Shown piece after piece: positions 1 through 7,615 of a stretch of DNA of 34,461 bases. Source of the stretch: Aurantimonas sp036252795 (lineage in GTDB: Bacteria > Pseudomonadota > Alphaproteobacteria > Rhizobiales > Rhizobiaceae); the NCBI GenBank assembly GCA_036252795.1, contig DASYHY010000281.1, forward strand, positions 1-34,461, written 5' to 3'. The position numbers and the translations under genes were made by a program. Every line of letters starts with the position of its first letter. Positions within the stretch are counted from its first letter, which is position 1. The notes beneath the pieces are model-generated. The model had not been told where the DNA came from. It saw only the letters and a program-made list of their open reading frames with translations, and did not search any database.

Positions 1-231
1 TATGCCGACCGCCGCAACGCCCCGGTGGTGATCATTCAGGGCGGCGACGAGAAGGAAGCCGGAAAAATTCAGGTCAAGGACCTGATCGAGGGCAAGAAGC
101 TCGCCGAGACGATCGAGGACAATGCCGAGTGGCGCGAGGCCCGCGCCGGCCAGGAACTCGTCGACGAGGCGGACATGGTCGATGCGGTGCGCGCCATCCT
201 CGCCCGCCACGCCGCGCCGGGCTCGGCCTGA
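1..231 (+). CDS. hisS: Histidyl-tRNA synthetase, C-terminal end (partial)
   Basis: The reading frame is open from the first base and ends in TGA at 229-231; the 5' part lies outside the window. The visible 76 residues match the C-terminal anticodon-binding domain of class II histidyl-tRNA synthetase, including the stretch VVIIQGGDEKEAG followed by IQVKDLIEGKKLA, typical of the alphaproteobacterial form. HisS charges tRNA-His in the cytoplasm. The hisZ start lies 4 bp downstream, so the two are surely co-transcribed, and HisZ is itself a HisS paralogue. The assignment rests on a short fragment plus the context. Confidence 0.85.
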   Translation, partial: YADRRNAPVVIIQGGDEKEAGKIQVKDLIEGKKLAETIEDNAEWREARAGQELVDEADMVDAVRAILARHAAPGSA

Positions 232-235
232 TCCG

Positions 236-1378
236 GTGAGCGACACCGCCGCGATCCCGTTCGAGACGGCGCTGGGCGCGCTCTTCGCGGCGCGCGGCAC
301 CGAGCGCGTGCGCGTGCCGATCATCCAGCCGGCCGAGCCCTATCTCGACACGGCCGGCGAAGCCTTCCGCCGCCGCATCTTCATGACCCGCGGCGAGGCC
401 GGCGAGAATCTTTGCCTGCGGCCGGACTTCACCGTGCCGGTCTGCCGCGACCACGTCGCCAGGGCCCAGCAACTGCCGCGCCGCTATTCCTATCTCGGCC
501 TGGTGTTTCGCCAGCGCTCCGACGGGCCGGCGGAGTTCTTCCAGGCCGGCATCGAGGATCTCGGCGAGGAGAACCGCGCCACGGCCGATGCCCGCGCGCT
601 GGGCGATGCGCTGGCGGGCCTTGCCGCCTGCGGCGTGGACGGGGCGGGGCTCGACATCGTGCTCGGCGACCAGGGCCTGTTCGAGGCGTTCCTGCGGGCG
701 CTCGGTCTGCCGGAAGGCTGGCAGCGCCGGCTGATCCGCACCTTCGGCCACGACGACCAGCTGGAGGCGGCGCTGAAGGCGCTGGCCAGCGGCGGCGCGG
801 CGCGCCTCGACGGCGTCGATCCCGACATGCTGGATCTCGCGCGCCAGCGCGAGGAGGGGGCGCTGACGCGGGCGATCCGCCGGCGCATGGACGAGGCGGG
901 CCTGCCGCCGCATGCCGGCCGCTCGCCCGGCGAGATCGCCGCGCGGCTGATCGAGAAGGTCACCGTCGCCGAAGCCCGGCTGAGCGAGGCCTCGCTGGGG
1001 CTGCTGCGGCGCTTCCTGGCGGTCGACTGCCCGCTGAGCGAGGCCGTCGAACGATTGCGGGCGCTGGCGGACGAGGCCGGGCTCGATCTCGGCCGGGCGC
1101 TGACCGCCCTGGAGACGCGCAATCTGGCGCTGCTCGCCGCGGGCGTCGACCTGAACTCGGTTCGCTACCGCGCCGCCTTCGGCCGCCCGATCGACTACTA
1201 TACGGGCCTGGTCTTCGAGATCCGGGTGCCGGGCTCCGACCAGCCGCTGGTCGGCGGCGGCCGTTACGACCGGATGATGACGCTGCTCGGCGCCACCGAG
1301 CCGATCCCGGCCGTCGGCTTCTCTCTCTGGCTCGATCGGATCGGCGATGCGCTGGGCGTCGAGGAGGCAGCGCGATGA
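236..1378 (+). CDS. hisZ: ATP phosphoribosyltransferase regulatory subunit HisZ
   Basis: This 380-residue protein resembles the catalytic domain of class II histidyl-tRNA synthetases. The HisS-like motif 2 region (residues LCLRPDFTVPVCRDH, then RRYSYLGLVFRQR) is near residues 60-95, and a GGGRYD-type motif (VGGGRYDRMM) is near the C-terminus. HisZ does not charge tRNA. It assembles with short HisG and is needed for the first step of histidine synthesis and its feedback inhibition. I chose the GTG at 236, just after the hisS stop, because the family starts here; the same frame is open further upstream but that part overlaps hisS. The stop overlaps the hisG start as ATGA. Confidence 0.93.
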   Translation: MSDTAAIPFETALGALFAARGTERVRVPIIQPAEPYLDTAGEAFRRRIFMTRGEAGENLCLRPDFTVPVCRDHVARAQQLPRRYSYLGLVFRQRSDGPAEFFQAGIEDLGEENRATADARALGDALAGLAACGVDGAGLDIVLGDQGLFEAFLRALGLPEGWQRRLIRTFGHDDQLEAALKALASGGAARLDGVDPDMLDLARQREEGALTRAIRRRMDEAGLPPHAGRSPGEIAARLIEKVTVAEARLSEASLGLLRRFLAVDCPLSEAVERLRALADEAGLDLGRALTALETRNLALLAAGVDLNSVRYRAAFGRPIDYYTGLVFEIRVPGSDQPLVGGGRYDRMMTLLGATEPIPAVGFSLWLDRIGDALGVEEAAR

Positions 1379-2067
1379 GCGTGACGCTGGCGATCCCGTC
1401 CAAGGGAAGGCTGAAGGAAAAGGCACTGGCGGCGCTGGCGACGGCCGGCATCGACGTCGCGCCGGCGGCCGACGAGCGCAGCTACCGCACGGTGGTGACC
1501 GGCGCGCCAGGGCTCGATGTGCTGTTGCTGTCGGCCTCGGAGATCGCGCGCGAACTGCGCGACGGCGCCGTCGATTTCGGCGTCACCGGCGAGGACCTGA
1601 TCCGCGAGACGATGGCGGAGCCGCAGGAAGCGGTGGAGATCGTCGCGCGGCTCGGCTTCGGCCAGGCCGACGTGGTGGTCGCGGTCCCCGATCCCTGGCT
1701 CGACGTCGAGACGATGGAGGATCTCGGCGACGTCGCAGGCTCGTGGCGCGCGCGCCACGGCCGGCGGCTCAGGGTGGCGACAAAGTACTGGCGGCTGACG
1801 CAGAGCTTCTTCACCCGCCGCCACGGCATCCAGAGCTATCGGATCGTAGAAAGCCTCGGGGCCACCGAGGGGGCGCCGGCAGCCGGCTCGGCCGACATCA
1901 TCGTCGACATCACCTCGACCGGCTCGACGCTGACAGCCAACCATCTGCGGGTGCTGTCGGACGGGCTGATCCTGCGGTCGGAGGCCTGTCTGGTGCGCTC
2001 GCTGGCGGGACGCCGCGATCCGGAGGACGCGGCGCTGGCCGAGGCGTTCGCGGCGCGGTTCCGCTGA
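1375..2067 (+). CDS. hisG: ATP phosphoribosyltransferase, short form HisG
   Basis: HisG joins ATP and phosphoribosyl pyrophosphate to give phosphoribosyl-ATP, the first committed step of histidine synthesis. At 230 residues this is the short form, which lacks the C-terminal regulatory domain and depends on HisZ. Visible hallmarks are the N-terminal LAIPSKGRLKEKAL, the substrate-binding region DFGVTGEDLI near residues 62-71, RVATKYWRLTQSFF near residues 134-147, and the phosphate-binding loop DIIVDITSTGSTL near residues 171-183. The ATG overlaps the hisZ stop by 4 bp, which suggests translational coupling and a fixed HisZ:HisG ratio. The gene ends only 22 bp from the convergent DoxX gene and I see no clear terminator between them. 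Confidence 0.95.
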   Translation: MSVTLAIPSKGRLKEKALAALATAGIDVAPAADERSYRTVVTGAPGLDVLLLSASEIARELRDGAVDFGVTGEDLIRETMAEPQEAVEIVARLGFGQADVVVAVPDPWLDVETMEDLGDVAGSWRARHGRRLRVATKYWRLTQSFFTRRHGIQSYRIVESLGATEGAPAAGSADIIVDITSTGSTLTANHLRVLSDGLILRSEACLVRSLAGRRDPEDAALAEAFAARFR

Positions 2068-2089
2068 GGAAGGCCGCGCCGCAAGCTGC

Positions 2090-2470
2090 TCAGGCGTAGC
2101 GGCTTTCGCGGCGGGTCTTGTCGACGGCCATCGCCCCGGCGCCGGAGCCGGCGAGGACGAGGAAGCCGCCGGCCAGCGCGATGTTCTTCAGGAGCGCGCT
2201 CTGCTCGCCGAGATGTGCCAGGACGCCGGTCGCCACGCAGAACAGCGCCAGCGCGATGGCGACGGCCCGGACCTGGAAACCGGCCAAAATGGCGAGCCCA
2301 CCGAACAGCTCGAACGCGCCGACGAGATAGGCCATGACCAGCGGCGCCGGGAAACCGAGGCTGGCGAGATAGCCCGAGAAGCCGGCGGCGCCGGTGAGCT
2401 TGCCGAAGCCGGCGACGATGAAGATGACCGAGAGAAGCACCCGGCCGGCCAGGATGAGATGAGGGTTCAT
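2090..2470 (-). CDS. DoxX family membrane protein
   Basis: The 126-residue product has about four hydrophobic segments, and the N-terminal pattern GRVLLSVIFIVAGFGKLT followed by GYLASLGFPAP is typical of DoxX/DoxD-like inner membrane proteins. Members have been linked to thiosulfate oxidation, to redox and organic-acid stress, and to detoxification complexes, but most are uncharacterised and I cannot assign a substrate. The ATG at 2470 has a Shine-Dalgarno GGAG at 2478-2481, seven bases upstream. A 17-bp palindrome lies directly beyond that (separate entry). It is transcribed in the same direction as fumC, 172 bp further on, but a hairpin between them suggests separate units. Confidence 0.85.
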   Translation of the reverse strand: MNPHLILAGRVLLSVIFIVAGFGKLTGAAGFSGYLASLGFPAPLVMAYLVGAFELFGGLAILAGFQVRAVAIALALFCVATGVLAHLGEQSALLKNIALAGGFLVLAGSGAGAMAVDKTRRESRYA

Positions 2471-2482
2471 GCGAAGTCTCCG

Positions 2483-2499
2483 ATTGCCCGAGGGGCAAT
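2483..2499. promoter_or_regulatory. Perfect palindrome just upstream of the DoxX gene ribosome binding site
   Basis: ATTGCCC-GAG-GGGCAAT is a perfect 7-bp inverted repeat with a 3-base centre, one base beyond the GGAG of the DoxX gene. It could be a repressor operator or an mRNA hairpin affecting ribosome access. The role is inference from position and symmetry; I recognise no named regulator. Confidence 0.45.
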
Positions 2500-2603
2500 G
2501 ACCCCTTCGTTTCGACAGGCCGCTAAGTAAACGGTTCGTCGGCGGAAAGCAGCCGGGGCGTTCGCCGACTAATTGTCAACGGAAGGTGATACAATCGCGG
2601 CGT

Positions 2604-2631
2604 CGGGGGTGACGGCTACCCGTTTCCCCCG
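2604..2631 (-). terminator. Candidate terminator hairpin downstream of fumC
   Basis: The sequence forms a hairpin with outer stem CGGGGG/CCCCCG and an inner stem ACGG/CCGT around a CTAC loop, 12 bp past the fumC stop. It has no T-run on the minus strand, so it is only a candidate intrinsic terminator or 3'-end stabilising hairpin. Confidence 0.4.
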
Positions 2632-2642
2632 AAATCAGCGTC

Positions 2643-4034
2643 TCAGCCCGGCCGGACCATCGCGGCCGGATCGACGATGCGGTCGTAGTCCTGGCCGGAG
2701 ACGAGGCCGGAGGCGATCGCCTCCTCGCGCAGCGTCGTGCCGTTCTTGTGCGCCGTCTTGGCGATGTTCGCGGCGTTGTCGTAGCCGATGCTGGGCGCGA
2801 GCGCGGTCACCAGCATCAGCGACTGCTCCATCAGGCTCTTGATCCGCGGCTCGTTCGCCTCGATCCCGTCGACGCAGTGCTCGGCGAAGCTCTCCATGCC
2901 GTCGGCGAGCAGGCGGATCGAGGAGAGCACCGCCTTGGCGATGACCGGCTTGAAGACGTTGAGCTCGAAATGGCCCTGACTGGCGGCCACCGTCACGGTG
3001 GTCTCGTGGCCGAAGATCTGCGTGGCGACCATGGTCAGCGCCTCGGCCTGGGTCGGGTTGACCTTGCCCGGCATGATCGAGGAGCCCGGCTCGTTGGCGG
3101 GCAGGTTGAGCTCGCCGAGACCGGAGCGCGGGCCGGATCCGAGGAAGCGGATGTCGTTGGCGATCTTCATCAGGTCGGCGGCCAGCGTGTTGAGCGCCCC
3201 ATGGAAGAAGGCGAGGGCCCCGTGCGAGGCGAGCGCCTCGAACTTGTTCTCGGCCGTGCGGAAGGGCTCGCCGGTCAGCGTGGCAATCTCGGCGGCGACC
3301 GCAGTATCGAAGCCCTCCGGCGCATTGAGGCCCGTGCCGACCGCGGTGCCGCCCTGAGCGAGCGCGTAGACGCCGTCCAGCGCATCGGCGATGCGCTTCT
3401 TCGACAGCTGCAGCGCCGCGGCATAGCCGGAGAATTCCTGGCCGAGCGTCACCGGCGTCGCATCCTGGGTGTGGGTCCGGCCGATCTTGATGATGTCCGC
3501 GTACTCGCTCGCCTTGGCGTCGAGCGCGCGGTGCAGCCGGTCGAGCGCCGGCAGCAGCAGCTTGCGCGTCTCCATGACGGCCGCGACGTGCATCGCCGTC
3601 GGGAAGACGTCGTTCGACGACTGGCTCATGTTGACGTGGTCGTTCGGGTGGATCGGCTTCTTCGAGCCCATCGTCCCGCCGAGCATCTCGATTGCCCGGT
3701 TCGAGATCACCTCGTTGACGTTCATGTTGGTCTGCGTGCCGGAGCCGGTCTGCCAGACCACCAGCGGGAAATGGTCGTCGAGATGGCCGGCGATGATCTC
3801 GTCCGCGGCGCTCTCGATTGCATCGGAGATGGCGCCGTCGAGGCGGCCCATCGACGTGTTGACCCGCGCCGCCGCCTTCTTGACGAGCGCCAGTGCCGTT
3901 ATCAGGGGCATCGGCTGGCGATCGCCGCCAATCCGGAAGTTGTTGCGCGAGCGCTCGGTCTGCGCTCCCCAGTAACGATCCGAAGCGACGTCGATTGCGC
4001 CGATGGAGTCCGTTTCCTGCCGTGTCTGGCTCAT
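2643..4034 (-). CDS. fumC: Class II fumarate hydratase FumC
   Basis: FumC interconverts fumarate and malate in the TCA cycle as an iron-independent tetramer. The 463-residue length is normal for class II. The superfamily signature GSSIMPGKVNP is at residues 317-327 and carries the mobile catalytic-loop serine. The substrate-binding GSGTQTNMNVNEV motif is near residue 97 and the HPNDHVNMSQSSND motif near residue 128. The N-terminus (ETDSIGAIDV, then WGAQTERS) is also typical. The start ATG at 4034 has a strong GGAGGGG ribosome binding site seven to eight bases upstream. The gene stands alone on its strand. The gap on its 5' side is shared with the divergent secreted-protein gene. Confidence 0.97.
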   Translation of the reverse strand: MSQTRQETDSIGAIDVASDRYWGAQTERSRNNFRIGGDRQPMPLITALALVKKAAARVNTSMGRLDGAISDAIESAADEIIAGHLDDHFPLVVWQTGSGTQTNMNVNEVISNRAIEMLGGTMGSKKPIHPNDHVNMSQSSNDVFPTAMHVAAVMETRKLLLPALDRLHRALDAKASEYADIIKIGRTHTQDATPVTLGQEFSGYAAALQLSKKRIADALDGVYALAQGGTAVGTGLNAPEGFDTAVAAEIATLTGEPFRTAENKFEALASHGALAFFHGALNTLAADLMKIANDIRFLGSGPRSGLGELNLPANEPGSSIMPGKVNPTQAEALTMVATQIFGHETTVTVAASQGHFELNVFKPVIAKAVLSSIRLLADGMESFAEHCVDGIEANEPRIKSLMEQSLMLVTALAPSIGYDNAANIAKTAHKNGTTLREEAIASGLVSGQDYDRIVDPAAMVRPG

Positions 4035-4372
4035 GCCGCCCCTCCAGAGATTTTCAAGGCCGCTGCGGGTAGCGCGGCCGATGCGCGATACCTATTCCGC
4101 TTCGCCCGGAATCGGAACCCCGGCGGGCCGGCTGCCGCGGAATCATGCGACGCAGTCAGGCCGCGACGTTCGTCGCAAGGGTCAGATCGTCCGTCTCGCT
4201 GATAAACTACTTTTCAGCCGGACGTTATCTTCCAGCCTCTTCAACAAATCGAGGACGCACCACAGATCTTCCGCGTTATCGCAAATGTAGTCGTGGTGCA
4301 GTGGAAGAGATCTTCTGCTGCTGCCGGTGAGGCTCGGCCACGACTCACGGAAACAAGGGAGGTATATTACTT
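4035..4372. other. Intergenic region between fumC and the secreted-protein gene
   Basis: No convincing gene is present. The stretch must hold the fumC promoter (leftward) and the promoter and leader of the gene at 4373 (rightward). Its right half is visibly less GC-rich than the flanking genes. A small hairpin GCGAC-GTTC-GTCGC lies at 4163-4176, and two interlocking inverted repeats lie at 4257-4313 (separate entry). I could not pick out a confident -35/-10 pair. Confidence 0.6.
4257..4313 (+). promoter_or_regulatory. Interlocking inverted repeats in the leader of the 4373 gene
   Basis: Arm A GCACCAC (4257-4263) is complementary to GTGGTGC (4293-4299). Immediately after arm A, arm B AGATCTTCC (4264-4272) is complementary to GGAAG plus ATCT (4303-4307 and 4310-4313) with a 2-base bulge. 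The order A-B-A'-B' would make the pairings either a pseudoknot or mutually competing. The element ends 59 bp before the start codon. Any role in RNA-level control is inference, and short repeats like these can occur by chance. Confidence 0.3.
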
Positions 4373-4669
4373 ATGAAGACCGTAATCGTCGCTGCAGCGG
4401 CAGTGCTTATGACCGCATCTTCGGCTTTCGCAGTGACGGTCCACAACAGGGATGACGTGACGAGGCAGGTGACCTTCGACAAGGGAGTGGACGAGGTGAT
4501 GCATCCGGCGGAAGCCGGCCAGTCGGTCACCGAGCCATGCCCCACGGGCTGCGCCGTGCGGGTCGTCGGCCGCGGCCATGATTTCCTCGCCAAGGACGGT
4601 GACGCCCTGGCCATCGAGGACATGGTCGTCGTCCGCGATACCGGCGCGCAGGAACCCGCCATCCAGTAA
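4373..4669 (+). CDS. Small secreted protein of unknown function
   Basis: The 98-residue product starts with a clear Sec signal peptide: a basic start, then a hydrophobic run, with likely cleavage after AFA at residue 20. The mature part is about 78 residues, acidic, with two cysteines in PCPTGC (residues 56 and 60) that could form a disulfide in the periplasm. I do not recognise a named family. The start ATG has a GGGAGG ribosome binding site about nine bases upstream. The gene is convergent with the cytochrome gene of the molybdenum hydroxylase operon and shares a strong hairpin with it. Nothing in the sequence ties its function to that operon. Confidence 0.8.
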   Translation: MKTVIVAAAAVLMTASSAFAVTVHNRDDVTRQVTFDKGVDEVMHPAEAGQSVTEPCPTGCAVRVVGRGHDFLAKDGDALAIEDMVVVRDTGAQEPAIQ

Positions 4670-4697
4670 CTCGCAGCGGGACGGGCGATCGCTCGGG

Positions 4698-4729
4698 GCA
4701 CGGGCCGGCGTCTCTCCGCCGGCCCGTGC
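4698..4729. terminator. Shared bidirectional terminator hairpin
   Basis: A perfect 13-bp stem (GCACGGGCCGGCG paired with CGCCGGCCCGTGC) encloses a 6-base loop TCTCTC. It lies midway between the stop of the secreted-protein gene (4669) and the stop of the convergent cytochrome gene (4743). There is no T-run on either side, but the stem is very strong. Confidence 0.7.
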
Positions 4730-4742
4730 TGCCCGTCGTTCG

Positions 4743-5435
4743 TCAGCTGGCCGGGCAGTGGGCGCCGGTGGCGGCCCATGCCTCGTAGAGGGCGCCGAAC
4801 TGTTCCTGCGTACCGGGCACCTTCTCGCGGCCGGCCCCGGGCTCCCAGCCCCAGCCGACCAGATCGTCGGCAGCCATGTGCTCGACCAGCTCGGCCAGCG
4901 TCTTGCCGCCATTGCGGTCGATATCCTTGATCTGCTCGCAGATCTCGCCCAGCGTCCGGCCTTCCCAGGCCATCTCGATCGGAGCGAGGTGCCAGTTCGG
5001 ATTGCCGGGGATCGATTCGAGCCCCTCCGCCTGCGCCACGACGGCGACGTTCTCCGGCCCGTGGCAGGTGTTGCACTGCATTCCGACGGCGCCGAAATTC
5101 GCCTCGCCGCGGACAACCGGCGGCTGGTGCGGTCGCATGTCGAGGCCCTGCAGAGGCTGGTTGCCGGCCGGATGGCAGTTCACGCAGCGCGGATGCAGCA
5201 GCACCTTGCCGGTCTCTTCGAAGATGGCGACCGAGCGCGCCGCCTCGTCGGCGATGTTGTCGAAATCCGAGACCGGCCGCAGGTACTGCTCGCCGTCCGG
5301 CTCCGCGATCGCCGGCGTCGAGGGTTCCGGCGCTTCCGGGGCGCGCTCCTGCGCTGCGGCAGGCGCTGCCATCGCAAGGCCCAGCGCGAACGCGATGCCG
5401 GCGATCCCGCCGGCAAGGATACGGGGTGACGTCAC
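4743..5435 (-). CDS. Diheme cytochrome c subunit of the molybdenum hydroxylase (isoquinoline 1-oxidoreductase subunit type)
   Basis: The 230-residue protein has an N-terminal Sec signal peptide (hydrophobic residues about 6-27, probable cleavage after AAA or AQ) and two CXXCH heme c motifs: CVNCH at residues 84-88 and CNTCH at 121-125. It should be a periplasmic diheme electron carrier taking electrons from the two upstream-encoded hydroxylase subunits to the respiratory chain. Similar proteins are often named isoquinoline 1-oxidoreductase subunit. The start is GTG at 5435, 17 bp after the large-subunit stop and preceded by AGGA at a good distance. The frame is open further upstream, but that part lies inside the large-subunit gene and is not coding. 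A TTG eight codons upstream of the GTG is a less likely start. Confidence 0.88.
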   Translation of the reverse strand: MTSPRILAGGIAGIAFALGLAMAAPAAAQERAPEAPEPSTPAIAEPDGEQYLRPVSDFDNIADEAARSVAIFEETGKVLLHPRCVNCHPAGNQPLQGLDMRPHQPPVVRGEANFGAVGMQCNTCHGPENVAVVAQAEGLESIPGNPNWHLAPIEMAWEGRTLGEICEQIKDIDRNGGKTLAELVEHMAADDLVGWGWEPGAGREKVPGTQEQFGALYEAWAATGAHCPAS

Positions 5436-5452
5436 GTGACTGGTCCTGTCGT

Positions 5453-7612
5453 TCAAGATGTCAGGCTGCCGGCGATCGGCAGATGGCGGACCGGCTGACC
5501 GGTCAGGCGACGCCAGGCATTGGCGACGGCCGGGCCGATCGGCGGCACGCCGGGCTCGCCGACGCCCGTGGGTGGCTCGGTGGACTCGATGATCGCCACC
5601 TCGACCTGCGGCATCTCGTCGATCCGCAGCGAGCGGTAGTCGTGGAAGTTGGACTGCATGATCTTGCCGCCGTCGCCGAGCGTGACCTCGTCGAACAGCA
5701 CCGCGCCGAGCCCGTAGCCGATGCCGCCCTCCATCTGTGCCCGGATGACGTTCGGGTTGACGGCGATGCCGCAATCGACGGCGCACCAGACCTTGTGGAC
5801 GCGCGGCGCCCCGTCGGGGCCGATCGACAGCTCGGCGATCTCCGCGACGTAGGTGTTGAAACTCTTGTGCACGGCGACGCCCCGCTGGCGCCCTTCGGGA
5901 ACCGGCGAGCCCCAGTCGGCGATCTCGGCGACACGCTGCAGCACCGCCGTGTGGCGCGGGTGCTCCGTCAGCAGGGCGAGCCGGCCTGCGACCGCATCCT
6001 TGCCGCCGCGCTCGAGCAGTTCGTCGATGAAGGTCTCGACGGCGAAACCGGTATGGGTGTGGCCCACCGAGCGCCACCACAGCGCCGGCACCGGCAGTTC
6101 GGTCTGGCGGGCGCGCACCCGCAGGTTGCGGATCGCGTAGGGAAGATCCGAGGCGCCTTCGACCGTGGTATCGTCGAGTTCGGTCTTCTTCATGATCGAC
6201 TGACCGGCAATGACCTGGTCCCACGCCACGATATTGCCGTCCGCGTCGACCGCGCCCTTCAGCGAGTGGACGTAGATCGGCCGGTAGTAGCCGCCGCGAA
6301 TGTCGTCCTCGCGCGTCCACATGTGCTTGACCGGGCGGTCCATGCCGGAGGCTTTGAACACCGCCGCGGCTTCCCGCATGTAGGGCGAGCCGAACTGCGC
6401 CCGCCGGCCGAAACTGCCTCCCGCAAGCTGGGTATGGATGCGCACCATCGCCGCATCGACGCCGCAGGTCTCGGCGATCGCCGCCTTGTCCTGGCCGGGA
6501 AACTGCGAGCCGGTATAGCAGTCGATCGACCCGTCATCGGCGCGGATCAGCACCGCGTCCAGCGGCTCCATCGGCGCGTGGGCGAGGAAGGGGAAGACCA
6601 GCTCCGATTCCAGCCGCGTGATGCCGTCGCCCGAAAGCGCCGTCTCGACGTCGCCATTGTCGGTCGCCTCGAGCAGTTTGCCCTCGATCAGGCGGCGATA
6701 GTCCTCGTAGATCTCCGCGCTGGAGCGAGTTTCGGCCGCGGCGAGATCCCATTCGACGGTGAGCGCGTCGCGGCCCTTCAGCGCCGCGAAGGTGTTCTCG
6801 GCGTAGATGGCGATTCCCTGCGGCACCTGCTTCACGTCGACCACGCCGGCAACCGCCCGGGCGGCGCTGTCGTCGTAGCCCTTCACGGTGGCGCCGAAAT
6901 GTTCCGGGTGCGCGACCATGGCGATCAGCATGTCGTCGGCGAGGACGTCGAGCGTGAAGATCGCCGTGCCGTCGGTCTTGGCGGGGGTGTCGAGCTTCGG
7001 CCTGTCGGTCCCGATCAGGACGAAGTTCTTGGGATCCTTCAGTACCGGCTCGGCGGGCGCCTCCATCGTGGCAGCCTTGTCGGCGAGTTCGCCGAAGCCG
7101 GTCTCCCGGCCGCTGCCGGCATGGCTGACGCGGCCCTTCGAGATCGTGATTTCCTCGGCCGGTACGCCCCATTCCTCGGCGGCGGCCGCGACGAGCATCG
7201 CCCGCGCCGTGGCGCCGGCAACCCGCATCTGCTCCCAGGAATTGGCGATCGCCGTGGACCCGCCGGTGCCCTGCAGGCCGAAGGCGAGGTTCTTGTAGAG
7301 CTCCTCGTCGGCGGGCGCGGCGGCAGCCCGCATCTGGCTCCAGTCGGCGTCGAGCTCTTCCGCCACGATGGTCGCCAGCCCGGTGTAGGGGCCCTGGCCG
7401 AACTCGATGTGCTTCGACAGGACCGTGACCGTGCCGTCCGGCGCGATACGCACGAAGGCGTTGAAGTTCTGGACCGGCCCGGCGGCGCCCGCGGGCGTGC
7501 CCTGCAGCAGGGAGCTCGCGGCGAACGATTTCGCCGTCAGGGTCATGCCGATGACGAGGCCGGTGCCGGCGAGGAAGCCGCGGCGCGAGAGCTTGATGTC
7601 CTGGATGCCCAT
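5453..7612 (-). CDS. Molybdopterin-binding large subunit of a xanthine oxidase family hydroxylase (IorB-like)
   Basis: The 719-residue product begins with a twin-arginine signal (SRRGFLAG at residues 9-16, followed by a hydrophobic stretch), so the folded cofactor-loaded enzyme should be exported to the periplasm. The body matches the molybdopterin cytosine dinucleotide-binding subunit of the isoquinoline 1-oxidoreductase/aldehyde oxidoreductase branch, with GQGPYTGLATIVAEELD near residue 70, GGSFGRRAQFGSPYMREAA in the middle and the catalytic GVGEPGVPPIGPAVANA near the C-terminus. The glutamate of the GVGEPG motif is residue 686, the general base in this superfamily. The family hydroxylates aldehydes or N-heteroaromatics with water as oxygen source; the substrate cannot be read from sequence. 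It lies 3 bp downstream of the [2Fe-2S] subunit gene. Confidence 0.92.
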   Translation of the reverse strand: MGIQDIKLSRRGFLAGTGLVIGMTLTAKSFAASSLLQGTPAGAAGPVQNFNAFVRIAPDGTVTVLSKHIEFGQGPYTGLATIVAEELDADWSQMRAAAAPADEELYKNLAFGLQGTGGSTAIANSWEQMRVAGATARAMLVAAAAEEWGVPAEEITISKGRVSHAGSGRETGFGELADKAATMEAPAEPVLKDPKNFVLIGTDRPKLDTPAKTDGTAIFTLDVLADDMLIAMVAHPEHFGATVKGYDDSAARAVAGVVDVKQVPQGIAIYAENTFAALKGRDALTVEWDLAAAETRSSAEIYEDYRRLIEGKLLEATDNGDVETALSGDGITRLESELVFPFLAHAPMEPLDAVLIRADDGSIDCYTGSQFPGQDKAAIAETCGVDAAMVRIHTQLAGGSFGRRAQFGSPYMREAAAVFKASGMDRPVKHMWTREDDIRGGYYRPIYVHSLKGAVDADGNIVAWDQVIAGQSIMKKTELDDTTVEGASDLPYAIRNLRVRARQTELPVPALWWRSVGHTHTGFAVETFIDELLERGGKDAVAGRLALLTEHPRHTAVLQRVAEIADWGSPVPEGRQRGVAVHKSFNTYVAEIAELSIGPDGAPRVHKVWCAVDCGIAVNPNVIRAQMEGGIGYGLGAVLFDEVTLGDGGKIMQSNFHDYRSLRIDEMPQVEVAIIESTEPPTGVGEPGVPPIGPAVANAWRRLTGQPVRHLPIAGSLTS

Positions 7613-7615
7613 GGC

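Noticed and set aside
5436..6320. Upstream extension of the cytochrome c frame into the large-subunit gene
   Set aside because: The signal peptide and ribosome binding site place the start at 5435; the extension overlaps another gene and has no heme motif or conserved sequence.
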